From: Candidatus Omnitrophota bacterium
Lineage (GTDB): Bacteria > Hinthialibacterota > Hinthialibacteria > Hinthialibacterales > Hinthialibacteraceae
DNA: 64,000 bases
Direction: 5' to 3'
Assembly (NCBI GenBank): GCA_013177805.1
Contig: JABLXU010000018.1
Coordinates: forward strand, 1-64,000
Numbering within the stretch: position 1 is the first letter of the stretch; each line of letters begins with the position of its first letter. The translations under genes and the position numbers were made by a program. Positions 44,120-52,071 of this stretch are shown here, one piece after another. The notes under the pieces are model-generated. The model saw nothing but the letters and a program-made list of their open reading frames with translations. It searched no databases and was not told where the DNA came from.

Positions 44120-44971
44120 TCAGGTGGAAAAGAAATAATCGGCCAAGGAGGCAAAGAGGGCATAACCGGGGCCGGGCTCGTTCCAGCGGCCGGGGCGTCC
44201 GGTAGCTTGGCGCCGTTTTTCACCCCACTCGCCCGGCCAGTTGGCTGGAACTTGGTGGAGGAAGAAGGCGCGTTCAGGGTGGGGCATGAGGGCCGCGACG
44301 TTTCCGCGGGGATTGCAGATGCCGGCGATATTGGCGTAGGAGCCGTTGGGATTAATAGGAAATTCGGGGTCAATCTCTCCCTGGGGGCCGCAGTAACGCC
44401 AGAGGATGAGGTTTTGTTCGTCGAGGGCACGCAGGATATCGGGATTCTCGCTGATAAAGCGGCCTTCGCCGTGGGAGAGAGTCATGGGGAGTATTTGATT
44501 TTGGTTCAGTTTGCGGGTGAACGGCGTCCGTGAGGGAGGAGTGTCGCAGCGAAGGTTAATCCAGGCGCAATGGTGTCCCCGGCGGACGACGTGCCCGCCG
44601 CGGGTCATGTAATTGGGAGCAAGGGCCATTTCCACGCGGCCCGGATGCAACCCTGGGAGCAGGCCGCTTTCGAGGAGGATTTGCGCGCCATTGCAAATAC
44701 CGAGGACTGGTTTGCCTTTTTCGGCCTGCTGGGCCAGCGTTTCGAGAAGGGGTTCTTTGGCAGCGATGACGCCGGCGCGGACGCGGTCTTCGTAAGAGAA
44801 GCCGCCAGGGATGATATAGGCGTCGAACGGTTCCAATTCGGCGGCCGGCCGGTTCCAGCGGAAGATTTCGGGTTGGAGGCCGGCGGCCTGGATGGCGCGG
44901 GCGGTCTCGGTTTCACAATTCGAACCCGGGAACTGCAGAATGGCGACGCGAGGCAAGGGGGAGTGAATCAT
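44120..44971 (-). CDS. purQ: Phosphoribosylformylglycinamidine synthase, glutaminase subunit (PurQ)
   Basis: The product is 283 aa. It supplies ammonia from glutamine to PurL in step four of purine synthesis. Motifs: VAILQFPGSNCETETARAI, YIIPGGFSYEDRVRAGVIAA, the catalytic PVLGICNGAQILLESGLLPG with nucleophile Cys93, and the His-Glu pair in VAALMPHPERAF near the C-terminus. It is longer than the roughly 225-aa Firmicute PurQ and matches the extended type with an insert before the His. The start at 44971 gives a family-like N-terminus; ATG at 44992 is an alternative and neither has a strong ribosome site. purL and purS are not nearby. Confidence 0.93.
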   Translation of the reverse strand: MIHSPLPRVAILQFPGSNCETETARAIQAAGLQPEIFRWNRPAAELEPFDAYIIPGGFSYEDRVRAGVIAAKEPLLETLAQQAEKGKPVLGICNGAQILLESGLLPGLHPGRVEMALAPNYMTRGGHVVRRGHHCAWINLRCDTPPSRTPFTRKLNQNQILPMTLSHGEGRFISENPDILRALDEQNLILWRYCGPQGEIDPEFPINPNGSYANIAGICNPRGNVAALMPHPERAFFLHQVPANWPGEWGEKRRQATGRPGRWNEPGPGYALFASLADYFFST

Positions 44972-45125
44972 GTCACGTACTTTCAGGATCATGGGGTGAT
45001 CGATGATATCCTAGAAGGATTGTCACATCAGATTGAGGTAATTCAATCCCGGTGGAGAGGATTTTGGCAGTGGAAGGACGGCCTTCTTTCCAGAATCTTC
45101 ATTGTGAAGGAGGAGGAGGTCTGGG

Positions 45126-45497
45126 CTATAAAAAACGGATGGTGAGAGGGTAACGGAAAGCCATTCCGTCGTTGGCCTGGATGGCGGCGTATATGCTGGC
45201 GGCAAACCAGAACAGGCCGAGCGCCAGGGCGAGGGGAATTCCGATAAAAAAGAAAAACAGGAGGACGCAAGGAATCGCGTAGAGAGTGACGCTGATCTGG
45301 AAATTGATCGCTTCCTTTCCGTGTTCATCGATGAACGCGGAATCGTGCCGTTTGATGAGCCAAAGCACCAACGGAGCGATAAGGTGGCCGACCGGCGGCA
45401 AGATAAAAATGGCGAAGCACGAAAGGTGGCAAAAGGTGGACCAGAGCCGTTCATCCTTGGATATTTCCGGGGAGATCCCCATTTCGTCGAGCCTCAT
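45126..45497 (-). CDS. DUF4870 (Tic20-like) membrane protein
   Basis: The product is 123 aa. It starts with SKDERLWSTFCHLSCFAIFILPPVGHLIAPLVLWLIKR, the DUF4870 signature, followed by HGKEAINFQISVTLYAIPC and two more membrane helices. The function of the family is not established. A near-ideal AAAGGAG lies 8 bp before the ATG. The gene sits 150 bp upstream of purQ on the same strand and may be co-transcribed with it. Confidence 0.88.
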   Translation of the reverse strand: MRLDEMGISPEISKDERLWSTFCHLSCFAIFILPPVGHLIAPLVLWLIKRHDSAFIDEHGKEAINFQISVTLYAIPCVLLFFFFIGIPLALALGLFWFAASIYAAIQANDGMAFRYPLTIRFL

Positions 45498-46003
45498 GTG
45501 TTTTCTCCTTTGTTGACTTCAGTCTGCCCGGATTCGGGGAATGAGACAAGACGCGTGGACGAAATTGACAGCCCGATCGAGGGAGCAAAAGAGAGACGAA
45601 GGGTTTAATAAAATTATGCCAACGGTACGGATGGATCGTGTGCGCGAAAGGCCGATAGAACATCCTTTCAGGGTTTCCCTCACCCTGCCCCACTCCCAGA
45701 GCGAAAGGAAATGATTATCTTGGTCCCGGCCTATACCAGGACTGAAGCCCTGGGCTGGTTTAATAAGGCTAGTTTAATAGCGCCGATGGCGTTGGCACGG
45801 CGAACCCACACATCGGAACCTCATTCATGACAAAGAAGCCACAGAATCTAGCTCATCCTCACTTTGCCGAAATAGAGACTTTTTGATGGCACTCCGCTCC
45901 AAAATTTGTATCGATTCACTCCAGACAACTTTTTACAAAACTCCCGGATGGTCAGCCTGTTTTTCGATACACTCAGTGTGAGAAAGCTTGAAGGAGTATG
46001 GCC
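45498..46003. other. 506-bp divergent intergenic region with repeats
   Basis: No gene is seen. A family A element lies at 45665-45710 (TTTCAGGGTTTCCCTCACCC) and a family B-like fragment (GAAGCCCTGGGCTGGTTTAA) at 45744-45763. Promoters for the DUF4870 gene and the 328-aa gene should both lie here. Confidence 0.6.
45665..45763 (+). repeat. Adjacent dispersed repeat families A and B
   Basis: The family A core (CCCTCACCCTGCCCCACTCCC-AGA-GCGAAAGG) has a decayed right arm. It is followed about 35 bp later by the CCCTGGGCTGG word of family B. Intergenic, like the other copies. Confidence 0.6.
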
Positions 46004-46990
46004 GTGACCGGGAACCTTGTACAGTTACGGAGCAATGATGATCAGCAGCGGATTGTTCTATTTTACCTCGAACGAATCATGGAACAATTGGAGAACGGAT
46101 GCCTTCTGCTGGCCCGTCAGGCGTTTGAACGATACAGTTCTTACTTTGCCACGCTGTTGAAACCCAATCACCTTCAGCGGCTGCAAGAAGCGGTGGCGCA
46201 ACCCGATCCCTGGTCTTCCAGCAAAGAAAACGCATTTTTCGAGCGAATGCAAAACGCATGGGAGTTCGGCGAGCACAAGGCGGTGCATGACTGCGGGCGG
46301 GAAATTCTGCTTCATCATCATCATGAATCCGACCCATGCGCCCTCTGCGTCAAGGTCAACGATATGTTGGTGGTGAATAACGCCCACTACATCGAACCGG
46401 ACAGCATCGCCATCAATACCTTCATCGACGCCAAAATCGATTTCGTTGTCGAAAAACGCAAATCCAGCGCGCAAACCCGTAAAAACCTCCAGGGGAATCC
46501 GGGATTTTACCTGCAAGACGCGGTGGGCACGCGTTATCGTTGCTTTGTCAAGCAGGTGAATGACGTCAAGGTGGGGGATGTCTTAAAGCTCAAAATCACG
46601 AACATTCCCGGCCTGGCTATCGCGACCCGCAACAACCAGGAACCTATCCTATACCTGGAGCCCCGCGTTTCGCCCGGCGATTTGATTGAAATCGAACTCG
46701 TCAGCCTTTCCCACACGGAAAACAGTTTCACGTTCCGGCATCACAGCTACGATGGCTTCTTGTGGTTCAAACGGCGGGGCGTGAACAAGGCCCTGTTCAA
46801 TCAATCCACCCTCCGGCCGGGAGAACGGATTATCGCCAAGGTGCTTTATACCACCGAGGAAGAAAAACGGGCCAGCAACGGCAACATCACGCGGCTGGGC
46901 ATCATCAAGGCGATTCCCGTACGCAAGGCCGATCAGGAACTGAACCCGGAGGACAATCCAGATACCGACGCTGCCAAAGCTCTAAACTGA
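46004..46990 (+). CDS. Hypothetical protein, 328 aa, with helical N-terminus and OB-like C-terminal half
   Basis: The family is not recognised. GTG 46004 is preferred as start because AAGGAG at 45991-45996 is then 7 bp away; ATG 45998 would leave a single base of spacing. The first 110 residues look helical (QRIVLFYLERIMEQLENGCLLLARQAFERYSSYFATLL) and include the run LLHHHHESDPCALC, a possible metal-binding group. From about residue 165 the sequence becomes beta-rich with repeated small-barrel-like segments (VKVGDVLKLKITNIPGLAIATR, SPGDLIEIELVSL, RPGERIIAKVLYTTEE), reminiscent of TRAM/OB folds. No signal peptide. Its last 86 bp overlap the convergent asnB gene. Confidence 0.7.
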   Translation: MTGNLVQLRSNDDQQRIVLFYLERIMEQLENGCLLLARQAFERYSSYFATLLKPNHLQRLQEAVAQPDPWSSSKENAFFERMQNAWEFGEHKAVHDCGREILLHHHHESDPCALCVKVNDMLVVNNAHYIEPDSIAINTFIDAKIDFVVEKRKSSAQTRKNLQGNPGFYLQDAVGTRYRCFVKQVNDVKVGDVLKLKITNIPGLAIATRNNQEPILYLEPRVSPGDLIEIELVSLSHTENSFTFRHHSYDGFLWFKRRGVNKALFNQSTLRPGERIIAKVLYTTEEEKRASNGNITRLGIIKAIPVRKADQELNPEDNPDTDAAKALN

Positions 46991-48857
46991 GTAAAATCCA
47001 TAAGTGGTTGTTATAATCCCGTTTCCCGTCTTGATGGTCCTTTATTATCTCCTGAACGCGCCGGGGATTGAACAATCCCCGGCGCGCGACTGTCTCAGGC
47101 GACGCCACGTCATTGATCAAGTCCCGTAATTCCTTTTTGAACCATTCGCCCACCGGCACATCGAATCCATGTTTCCGCCGCCGGATGATTTCAGGAGGCA
47201 GACAGTCCGCGAAGGCCTGTTTCAATATCCATTTGGTGGTTTTCCCGCGTAATTTCAGACGCGCGGGAAGCGAAAAGCCGAATTCCACCAACGTGTGGTC
47301 GAGAAACGGCACCCGCACTTCCAACGAATGGAGCATCGACATGCGGTCTACCTTGCGGAGCATGTCCGCGGCCAGGGTATGCCGCAGATCCACCCACAAC
47401 ATGCGGTTCAAATCGTCCCAATCGGGCATTTCATCGAATAGATCTCTCCGCAAACGGCATGGACCATCGAAAGCCATAGCCTCGCGGACCTCATCGCGCA
47501 GTAACGGAGCGCGGATTTCGTCCTCGAAATGAATACCCCATTTGAGATGCCGCGCGAATGGGTCGGGATCCAGTCCGCGAAAGAATTTCTTGATCTGCCG
47601 CAGAAAATCCATCGCCACATTGGCCCGGGACTCGGGAATTCCCGCCACCAGCGTGCGGGACAGAAAACGCTGCCAGGATTCCGGCAAGAACGCGAAGAAA
47701 CGCCGGTAATATTCGGCTTGATATTTCCGGTACCCCGCGAAGACCTCGTCCCCGCCGTCTCCGGAGAGGACCACTTTCACATGCCCCGCGGCCAGCCGGG
47801 AAACAAAGTAAACCGGGAGGCAGGAGGAGTCGGCCAGGGGTTCATCCAGTTGCCAGGTGATGTCTTCCAACGCCGTGAGCAGATCCCGGGGAGCGAGCCG
47901 TTTTTCGTAATGCTCGGTCCCGAACTGACGGGCTATGGTACGGGCGTAGGGGGTTTCGTCGAAGAGGCGGTGGCCTTCGAAGCCAATCGCGAACGATTTG
48001 AAACCCGGCCCCAAATGATCGTGCATCAGGGCCACCAGGATGCTCGAATCGATCCCGCCCGATAAAAACGCGCCCACGGGCACATCCGACAGCAAATGTT
48101 CCCGGACTACGTTTTTCAAACGATCGGCCAATTCCCGCTGGATATCTTGTTCGTCCACTTCGGTCAAAGGGCGGATGGTTTCTTTCGGATTCCAGAAGGG
48201 CCGGATGGTGATATTCCCATCCTGAAATATCAACATCTCGCCCGCGCCCAACTGCCGGATACCTTGGAACATCGTAAGCGGTTCCGGGGCCGAAAAGTAA
48301 GCCAGAAAGTAATTCAACGCTTCCAGGTCGATCCCCCGGGGCACCTCGGGATCCAGTAGAATAGATTTGATTTCCGAGCCAAACCGCAGTGCCTTCCCAT
48401 CGAAATGATAGTACAGCGGTTTGATGCCTAGCCGGTCCCGCGCCAGGATTAACCGGCGCCGCGGCGCGTCCCACAACGCCAGGGCGAACATTCCCCGCGC
48501 TCGCTCCAAAAACGTGTCCCCATACTGGCGGTAGAGGTGCAGATAGGTTTCCGTGTCAGACGCGGTCCGGTAACGGCATCCCCGAGACTGCAGATTCCGC
48601 TTTAATTCCGGATGATTATAAAGTTCTCCATTATAGACAATCCACAGCCCGCCGTCCGCGGAGGCCATGGGCATGTGGCTGTCTTGGCCCAGCCCGACGA
48701 TGGCCAAGCGGCGCGAACCGAGGCCCACGCCACCCGCCCGGTACAGGCCCTCGTCGTCCGGCCCCCGGTGTTGGATGATCCGTGTCATGGCTGTCAGGAG
48801 GCGTTCATCCACCGGCTGGTTTGGATCAGTATAGACAATCCCGCAAATGCCGCACAT
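46905..48857 (-). CDS. asnB: Asparagine synthetase, glutamine-hydrolysing
   Basis: The product is 650 aa. The N-terminal glutaminase domain starts MCGICGIV, giving the catalytic Cys2, and holds RRLAIVGLGQDSHMPMAS, IVYNGELYNHPELK and the ASDTE motif. The synthetase domain has the pyrophosphate loop SGGIDSS near residue 266, VVLSGDGGDEVFAGYRKYQ and LEVRVPFLDHTLVEF. This type makes asparagine or amidates related acids, often in cell-surface polysaccharide or exosortase loci. No Shine-Dalgarno is seen before the ATG, but MCGI must be the true N-terminus. The 3' end overlaps the opposing 328-aa gene by 86 bp, and a perfect 13-bp inverted repeat (47057-47086) lies inside its coding sequence. Confidence 0.94.
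   Translation of the reverse strand: MCGICGIVYTDPNQPVDERLLTAMTRIIQHRGPDDEGLYRAGGVGLGSRRLAIVGLGQDSHMPMASADGGLWIVYNGELYNHPELKRNLQSRGCRYRTASDTETYLHLYRQYGDTFLERARGMFALALWDAPRRRLILARDRLGIKPLYYHFDGKALRFGSEIKSILLDPEVPRGIDLEALNYFLAYFSAPEPLTMFQGIRQLGAGEMLIFQDGNITIRPFWNPKETIRPLTEVDEQDIQRELADRLKNVVREHLLSDVPVGAFLSGGIDSSILVALMHDHLGPGFKSFAIGFEGHRLFDETPYARTIARQFGTEHYEKRLAPRDLLTALEDITWQLDEPLADSSCLPVYFVSRLAAGHVKVVLSGDGGDEVFAGYRKYQAEYYRRFFAFLPESWQRFLSRTLVAGIPESRANVAMDFLRQIKKFFRGLDPDPFARHLKWGIHFEDEIRAPLLRDEVREAMAFDGPCRLRRDLFDEMPDWDDLNRMLWVDLRHTLAADMLRKVDRMSMLHSLEVRVPFLDHTLVEFGFSLPARLKLRGKTTKWILKQAFADCLPPEIIRRRKHGFDVPVGEWFKKELRDLINDVASPETVARRGLFNPRRVQEIIKDHQDGKRDYNNHLWILLSLELWQRRYLDCPPGSVPDRPCVRESP
47057..47086. 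terminator. Perfect 13-bp inverted repeat inside asnB, 67 bp beyond the convergent gene's stop
   Basis: CGCGCCGGGGATT (47057-47069) and AATCCCCGGCGCG (47074-47086) pair with a GAAC tetraloop. On the asnB strand it encodes part of ARRGLFNPRR. For the plus-strand gene ending at 46990 it could act as a terminator or 3' stabiliser although no T-run follows. Confidence 0.4.
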
Positions 48858-49029
48858 ATCAGTTCAATATCGATGGTTTGGAATGATGGTTCTGGTAAGT
48901 ATGTATCGATTTAACTCATTACGGAACCTTTGGGATTGGCAGAAACGCACCGGGAGGAGCGAAGAAAATGTCCTGTGAGGGGATGGCAGCAGGGATTGTT
49001 TCATGATGAATAAGCTTTTAATGAAGCCG

Positions 49030-49780
49030 TTACCCCACTCCGCCCAGCCAAAAAATCAGCCCGCACGCGCCGGATGTGGTGATTTGGATCGTCAAATTGT
49101 CCAGGCAGTGAAACGACACCGCTTCGACCAGTGTGGTGATCATGGCCAGGATTAGGGAAGCAAGCAGCACAAAGGACCAGGCGGCGTTGTATCCCAGGGA
49201 TAACAGGATCACACAGCCGCACAGGGACGCCAGAAATACTGCCCCGCTGCCCTCGATACTGCGGCGTGTGACCATACCCCGTAAGGTGGGAACCCGGTAG
49301 GTATGCTTCCCCCATCGAGTTCCCACGGGTTCGCCGGCGGCATCGCCCCATCCGGTAGTGATGTATCCCACTACCGCGAATTGGCCAAACAACAAGTTGC
49401 TGAGCATGCCGCCCAGAGCTGTCATCAAAAAGGGGACAAGGATACAAAATTTTTCAAATGGATGATCATTTGGCCGGGCAACTGCCCGAAACAGCCGGCT
49501 TTGATTTCCACGCCAAACCGCGCACAGGACGACCACTCCCACCGCCGCCCCGAAAACTTGAACGGCCCCAAATCCTTTCATCAAGCCTAAAATCCCGGCT
49601 AAGGTGAAGATGACGAAATGAAATATTTTTCCGGGAATACCCCACCGGCCACTGCCACCGTTCCCGGCAGTATGCGGCTGACCATCCCGCGAGAACTTCC
49701 GTAATTAATCCGGGGGGAAAAATCAGGATCCAATCCCAGAGGGATGGAAACGTCCAGAAGGAGAAATCCGGTAGCCTCAT
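49030..49780 (-). CDS. Phytol/dolichol kinase-like (COG0170) membrane enzyme, interrupted by a one-base frameshift
   Basis: From 49584 the frame holds the CTP-dependent polyprenol kinase signature: GYITTGWGDAAGEPVGTRWGKHTY, then RRSIEGSGAVF, among about six membrane helices. No ATG lies upstream in that frame. In the neighbouring frame an ATG at 49780 starts MRLPDFSFWTFPSLWDWILIF ... WQWPVGYSRK. Removing one T from the T5 run at 49626-49630 joins YSRK to IFHFVIFTLAGILG, restoring the family's RK-x-x-H motif and a protein of about 235-250 aa. So either the gene is frameshifted in the cell or the homopolymer was mis-assembled. The restored start overlaps the stop of the upstream gene by 4 bp. 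These enzymes phosphorylate isoprenoid alcohols. Confidence 0.72.
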
Positions 49781-50589
49781 AGCGGGAAAAATAGGTTTCC
49801 TCTTTTTTCTATGGAAGTGGGGGAGGTAACAGACGTGTCTGGATTGGATAACATCTGTTGAGTCGAATCCCAATCCCCGGCAATGATCGAAGTTTGTTCC
49901 TCCTTGTTGCCGTTGTCCGCCCGCAACCAGGAGGCATAATCCCGGCAGTCGTTTTGGTCATAGGAAAACAGCCGCGCCCGGATCCCTGCGATGGCCAGCG
50001 CCATGCGGAACGGTTCGAAAGAATAGCGGCAGATCACGAACAATCCCTGGGTAAATGGATTCGTTTTTAATGAGGGTAAAATCAAGTCATGCAGGATGTC
50101 CCGCGCGGAGGTCATAATATAAAAAACGTAACCCGCCGACAGGGATAGAAGGCCTATTTCCTTGATCACACAGGCCTGGCACGAAGCCGGGATTTCCCTG
50201 GAGGCTCTATGCGGGTCCGGTCTGCGGTGAAGGTTCTGCTCCAAAAAATAACAGTCATGATTGCTTCTACCCGATACGCAAGGAGGACTCAGAGATTTCA
50301 GGCAAAACCCCACGCCCAGGACCGGTTGGCCTCTGCCTCGATCATCCGCGTTTCCATCTGTTGCTTGATGGAACACCGGAAGACCTTCACCGGGTGAATT
50401 CTCATCCGCGGGGGCATCTATTTCTGAGTGCTGGTAGTACTGGATTCCCCGCCAGGTCCGCACCGGATGCCGCAGGAGCACGGATTTTATGAAATCCCGC
50501 CCGTATTCCCGCCGGAGGCTGCGGAAGGAAAAATCCCAGATCCGGATATTCAGAAAACGGACGGCGTCGAACCATTCCAGCCATCTCAT
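49777..50589 (-). CDS. Cysteine-containing protein of unknown function, DUF116-like C-terminal half
   Basis: The product is 270 aa without signal peptide. The N-terminus is aromatic and basic (MRWLEWFDAVRFLNIRIWDFSFRSLRREYGRD). The centre has several cysteines, including SCQACVIKEIG, and the C-terminal half (SLSAGYVFYIMTSARDILHDL, ICRYSFEPFRMALAIAGIRARLF, DQNDCRDY) resembles DUF116 proteins, which share a CxxC ... GY..YI ... C ... DGC order. That match is by eye only and weak. GGGAGG lies 11 bp before the start. Its stop overlaps the start of the polyprenol-kinase-like gene by 4 bp, so the two probably work together. Confidence 0.6.
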   Translation of the reverse strand: MRWLEWFDAVRFLNIRIWDFSFRSLRREYGRDFIKSVLLRHPVRTWRGIQYYQHSEIDAPADENSPGEGLPVFHQATDGNADDRGRGQPVLGVGFCLKSLSPPCVSGRSNHDCYFLEQNLHRRPDPHRASREIPASCQACVIKEIGLLSLSAGYVFYIMTSARDILHDLILPSLKTNPFTQGLFVICRYSFEPFRMALAIAGIRARLFSYDQNDCRDYASWLRADNGNKEEQTSIIAGDWDSTQQMLSNPDTSVTSPTSIEKRGNLFFPL

Positions 50590-50904
50590 GGGACTTATGG
50601 CCTCCCTGGGAATTCATGAATCTTTCTAGACATTGAAAACAAAGTACTTTATATTATAAAGAAAAGGAATTCAAGTATCCCCGCCAAGGAAAAGGAGAAA
50701 CGCAACAAGCGATCTACGGATGAAACGTAATTTGTTGAACGATAATTTCCGATGAGCTAACGGTGCGAGGGAAGCCGTCCGGAAAAAACCACCGGCAATC
50801 CGGCGAATTGTTCCCCGTAAACTTGGGGGATGGGGAAAGCCATGATACAATGTCTCATCACGTGGTTTTGTACTGTCTAAAGAAGAAAGGCCGATCCATT
50901 TGGA
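50590..50904. other. 315-bp divergent intergenic region
   Basis: This region separates the DUF116-like gene (minus) and the GNAT-BMC operon (plus). It contains an AT-rich palindrome CTTTATA-T-TATAAAG near 50647-50661 and an extended -10 element at 50843-50851. No gene is seen. Confidence 0.6.
50843..50851 (+). promoter_or_regulatory. Extended -10 promoter element of the GNAT-BMC operon
   Basis: TGATACAAT at 50843-50851 differs by one base from the elements before gatB and the FliK-like gene. Transcription would start near 50858, giving a leader of about 47 nt. Confidence 0.4.
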
Positions 50905-51453
50905 ATGAACGGGTTCCGCAAAGCGCGTGTGGAGGACGTCCGGCGCATCAAACAACTGATCGACAATCACATGCAAGAAGGTTTCATGCTTCCCCGCCCT
51001 CTGAGCGAGTTGTATGAAAACCTGCGGGATTTTTATGTGTGGGAAGAAGACGGCGTTATCCACGGCAATGTCGGCCTGCACATCGTCTGGGAAAACCTGG
51101 CGGAAGTGAAATCGCTGGTGGTTGATCATCACGGCCGGGGCCGGGGCATCGGGAAACAACTTGTCAACCTGTGCCTCGAGGAAGCACGCCAATTGCACAT
51201 CCAAAAAGTGTTCGCCCTCACCCAGATTCCCGATTTCTTCGTGAAGATGGGATTCCAAATTCTTGACAAGGCCCAGTTGCCCCATAAAGTATGGGCCGAG
51301 TGCATCAAGTGTCACAAGTATCCCAGTTGCGATGAGATCGCCGTAGGGATCACCCTCCTGGAAACGCCGCTCCGGTCAATCCAGGAACCGGAATTATTGG
51401 CTGGAGTCTTTCCGACGTTGGCTTCGAAAGCGGCCGGGAATTGCGTGAAATGA
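50905..51453 (+). CDS. GNAT N-acetyltransferase, N-acetylglutamate-synthase-like
   Basis: The product is 182 aa. It has the GNAT fold: FRKARVEDVRRIKQLIDNHMQEG, a central WEEDGVIHGNVGLHIVWENLAEVKSLVVDHHGRGRGIGKQLV with the acetyl-CoA pyrophosphate loop (GRGRGIG), and the ArgA-type ending FALTQIPDFFVKMGFQILDKAQLPHKVWAECIKCHKYPSCDEIAV. Such stand-alone proteins act as N-acetylglutamate synthases in some bacteria. The three BMC vertex genes start 9 bp after its stop on the same strand, so it is the first gene of their operon. No clear ribosome site precedes the ATG (only TTGGA). Confidence 0.85.
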   Translation: MNGFRKARVEDVRRIKQLIDNHMQEGFMLPRPLSELYENLRDFYVWEEDGVIHGNVGLHIVWENLAEVKSLVVDHHGRGRGIGKQLVNLCLEEARQLHIQKVFALTQIPDFFVKMGFQILDKAQLPHKVWAECIKCHKYPSCDEIAVGITLLETPLRSIQEPELLAGVFPTLASKAAGNCVK

Positions 51454-51462
51454 GGAGACCTT

Positions 51463-51789
51463 ATGTTTTTGGCTAAAGTGGTGGGGACCGTGGTGGCGAC
51501 CCAAAAAGATCCCAAGCTGGCGGGGCTCAAACTGTTGCTTGTTCAGAATCTGACTCTGGACCTGGAGTTGACTAAAAGTTTCGTGGTGGCCGCCGACGCG
51601 GTGGGAGCGGGGACCGGTGAAGTGGTGGTGTGCGCCACCGGCTCCTCCGCCCGATTGACAGAAGTGACACACAATCTGCCGGTGGACGCGGTGATCATGG
51701 CTATTGTCGATTCCCTTGAAGTCGGCGGCCGGATCACGTACAACAAAATGAACGATGAAAAGCCCGTGGCGGCCGGTCCGGTATCGTAA
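51463..51789 (+). CDS. Bacterial microcompartment vertex protein 1 (BMC-P, EutN/CcmL family)
   Basis: The product is 108 aa. It shows the full EutN/CcmL pattern: [53 protein letters not shown], then [18 protein letters not shown]. These proteins form pentamers that cap the vertices of the icosahedral protein shell. The ribosome site GAGGAGA is 7 bp before the ATG. It is the first of three consecutive BMC-P genes. It keeps the canonical AVGAGTGE turn that shapes the pentamer, and its C-terminal tail is the longest of the three. Confidence 0.94.
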   Translation: MFLAKVVGTVVATQKDPKLAGLKLLLVQNLTLDLELTKSFVVAADAVGAGTGEVVVCATGSSARLTEVTHNLPVDAVIMAIVDSLEVGGRITYNKMNDEKPVAAGPVS

Positions 51790-51792
51790 TCC

Positions 51793-52071
51793 ATGAATAT
51801 CGCAACGGTAATCGGATCTCTTTGGGCGACCCAGAAACATCCTAGTTTCAACGGGATGAAATTCTGCGTGATTCAGCCATTGGATCAACACCGCCGGCCG
51901 GTGGGCAGCCCCATTATCGCCGTGGACCCGGATAACCGGTGCGGGCGCGGGGAAACCGTCTTTTACGTGGATGGCGGAGACGCCGCCACGGTCAAAGAAA
52001 ACCACTCCATGCCTTCGGATGCTACCATAGTCGGCATCATTGACAGCATGTCCACGGATAACCACACATGA
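51793..52071 (+). CDS. Bacterial microcompartment vertex protein 2 (BMC-P, diverged)
   Basis: The product is 92 aa, EutN/CcmL family: MNIATVIGSLWATQKHPSFNGMKFCVIQPLD, then PIIAVDPDNRCGRGETVFYVDGGDAATV and MPSDATIVGIIDSM. The AVGAGTGE motif of the paralogues is replaced by DNRCGRGE, with Cys and Arg, so the pentamer core or pore is chemically different. It follows the first vertex gene by 3 bp and overlaps the third by 4 bp (ATGA), so all three are made from one message. No strong ribosome site precedes it, and coupling is likely. Confidence 0.92.
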   Translation: MNIATVIGSLWATQKHPSFNGMKFCVIQPLDQHRRPVGSPIIAVDPDNRCGRGETVFYVDGGDAATVKENHSMPSDATIVGIIDSMSTDNHT

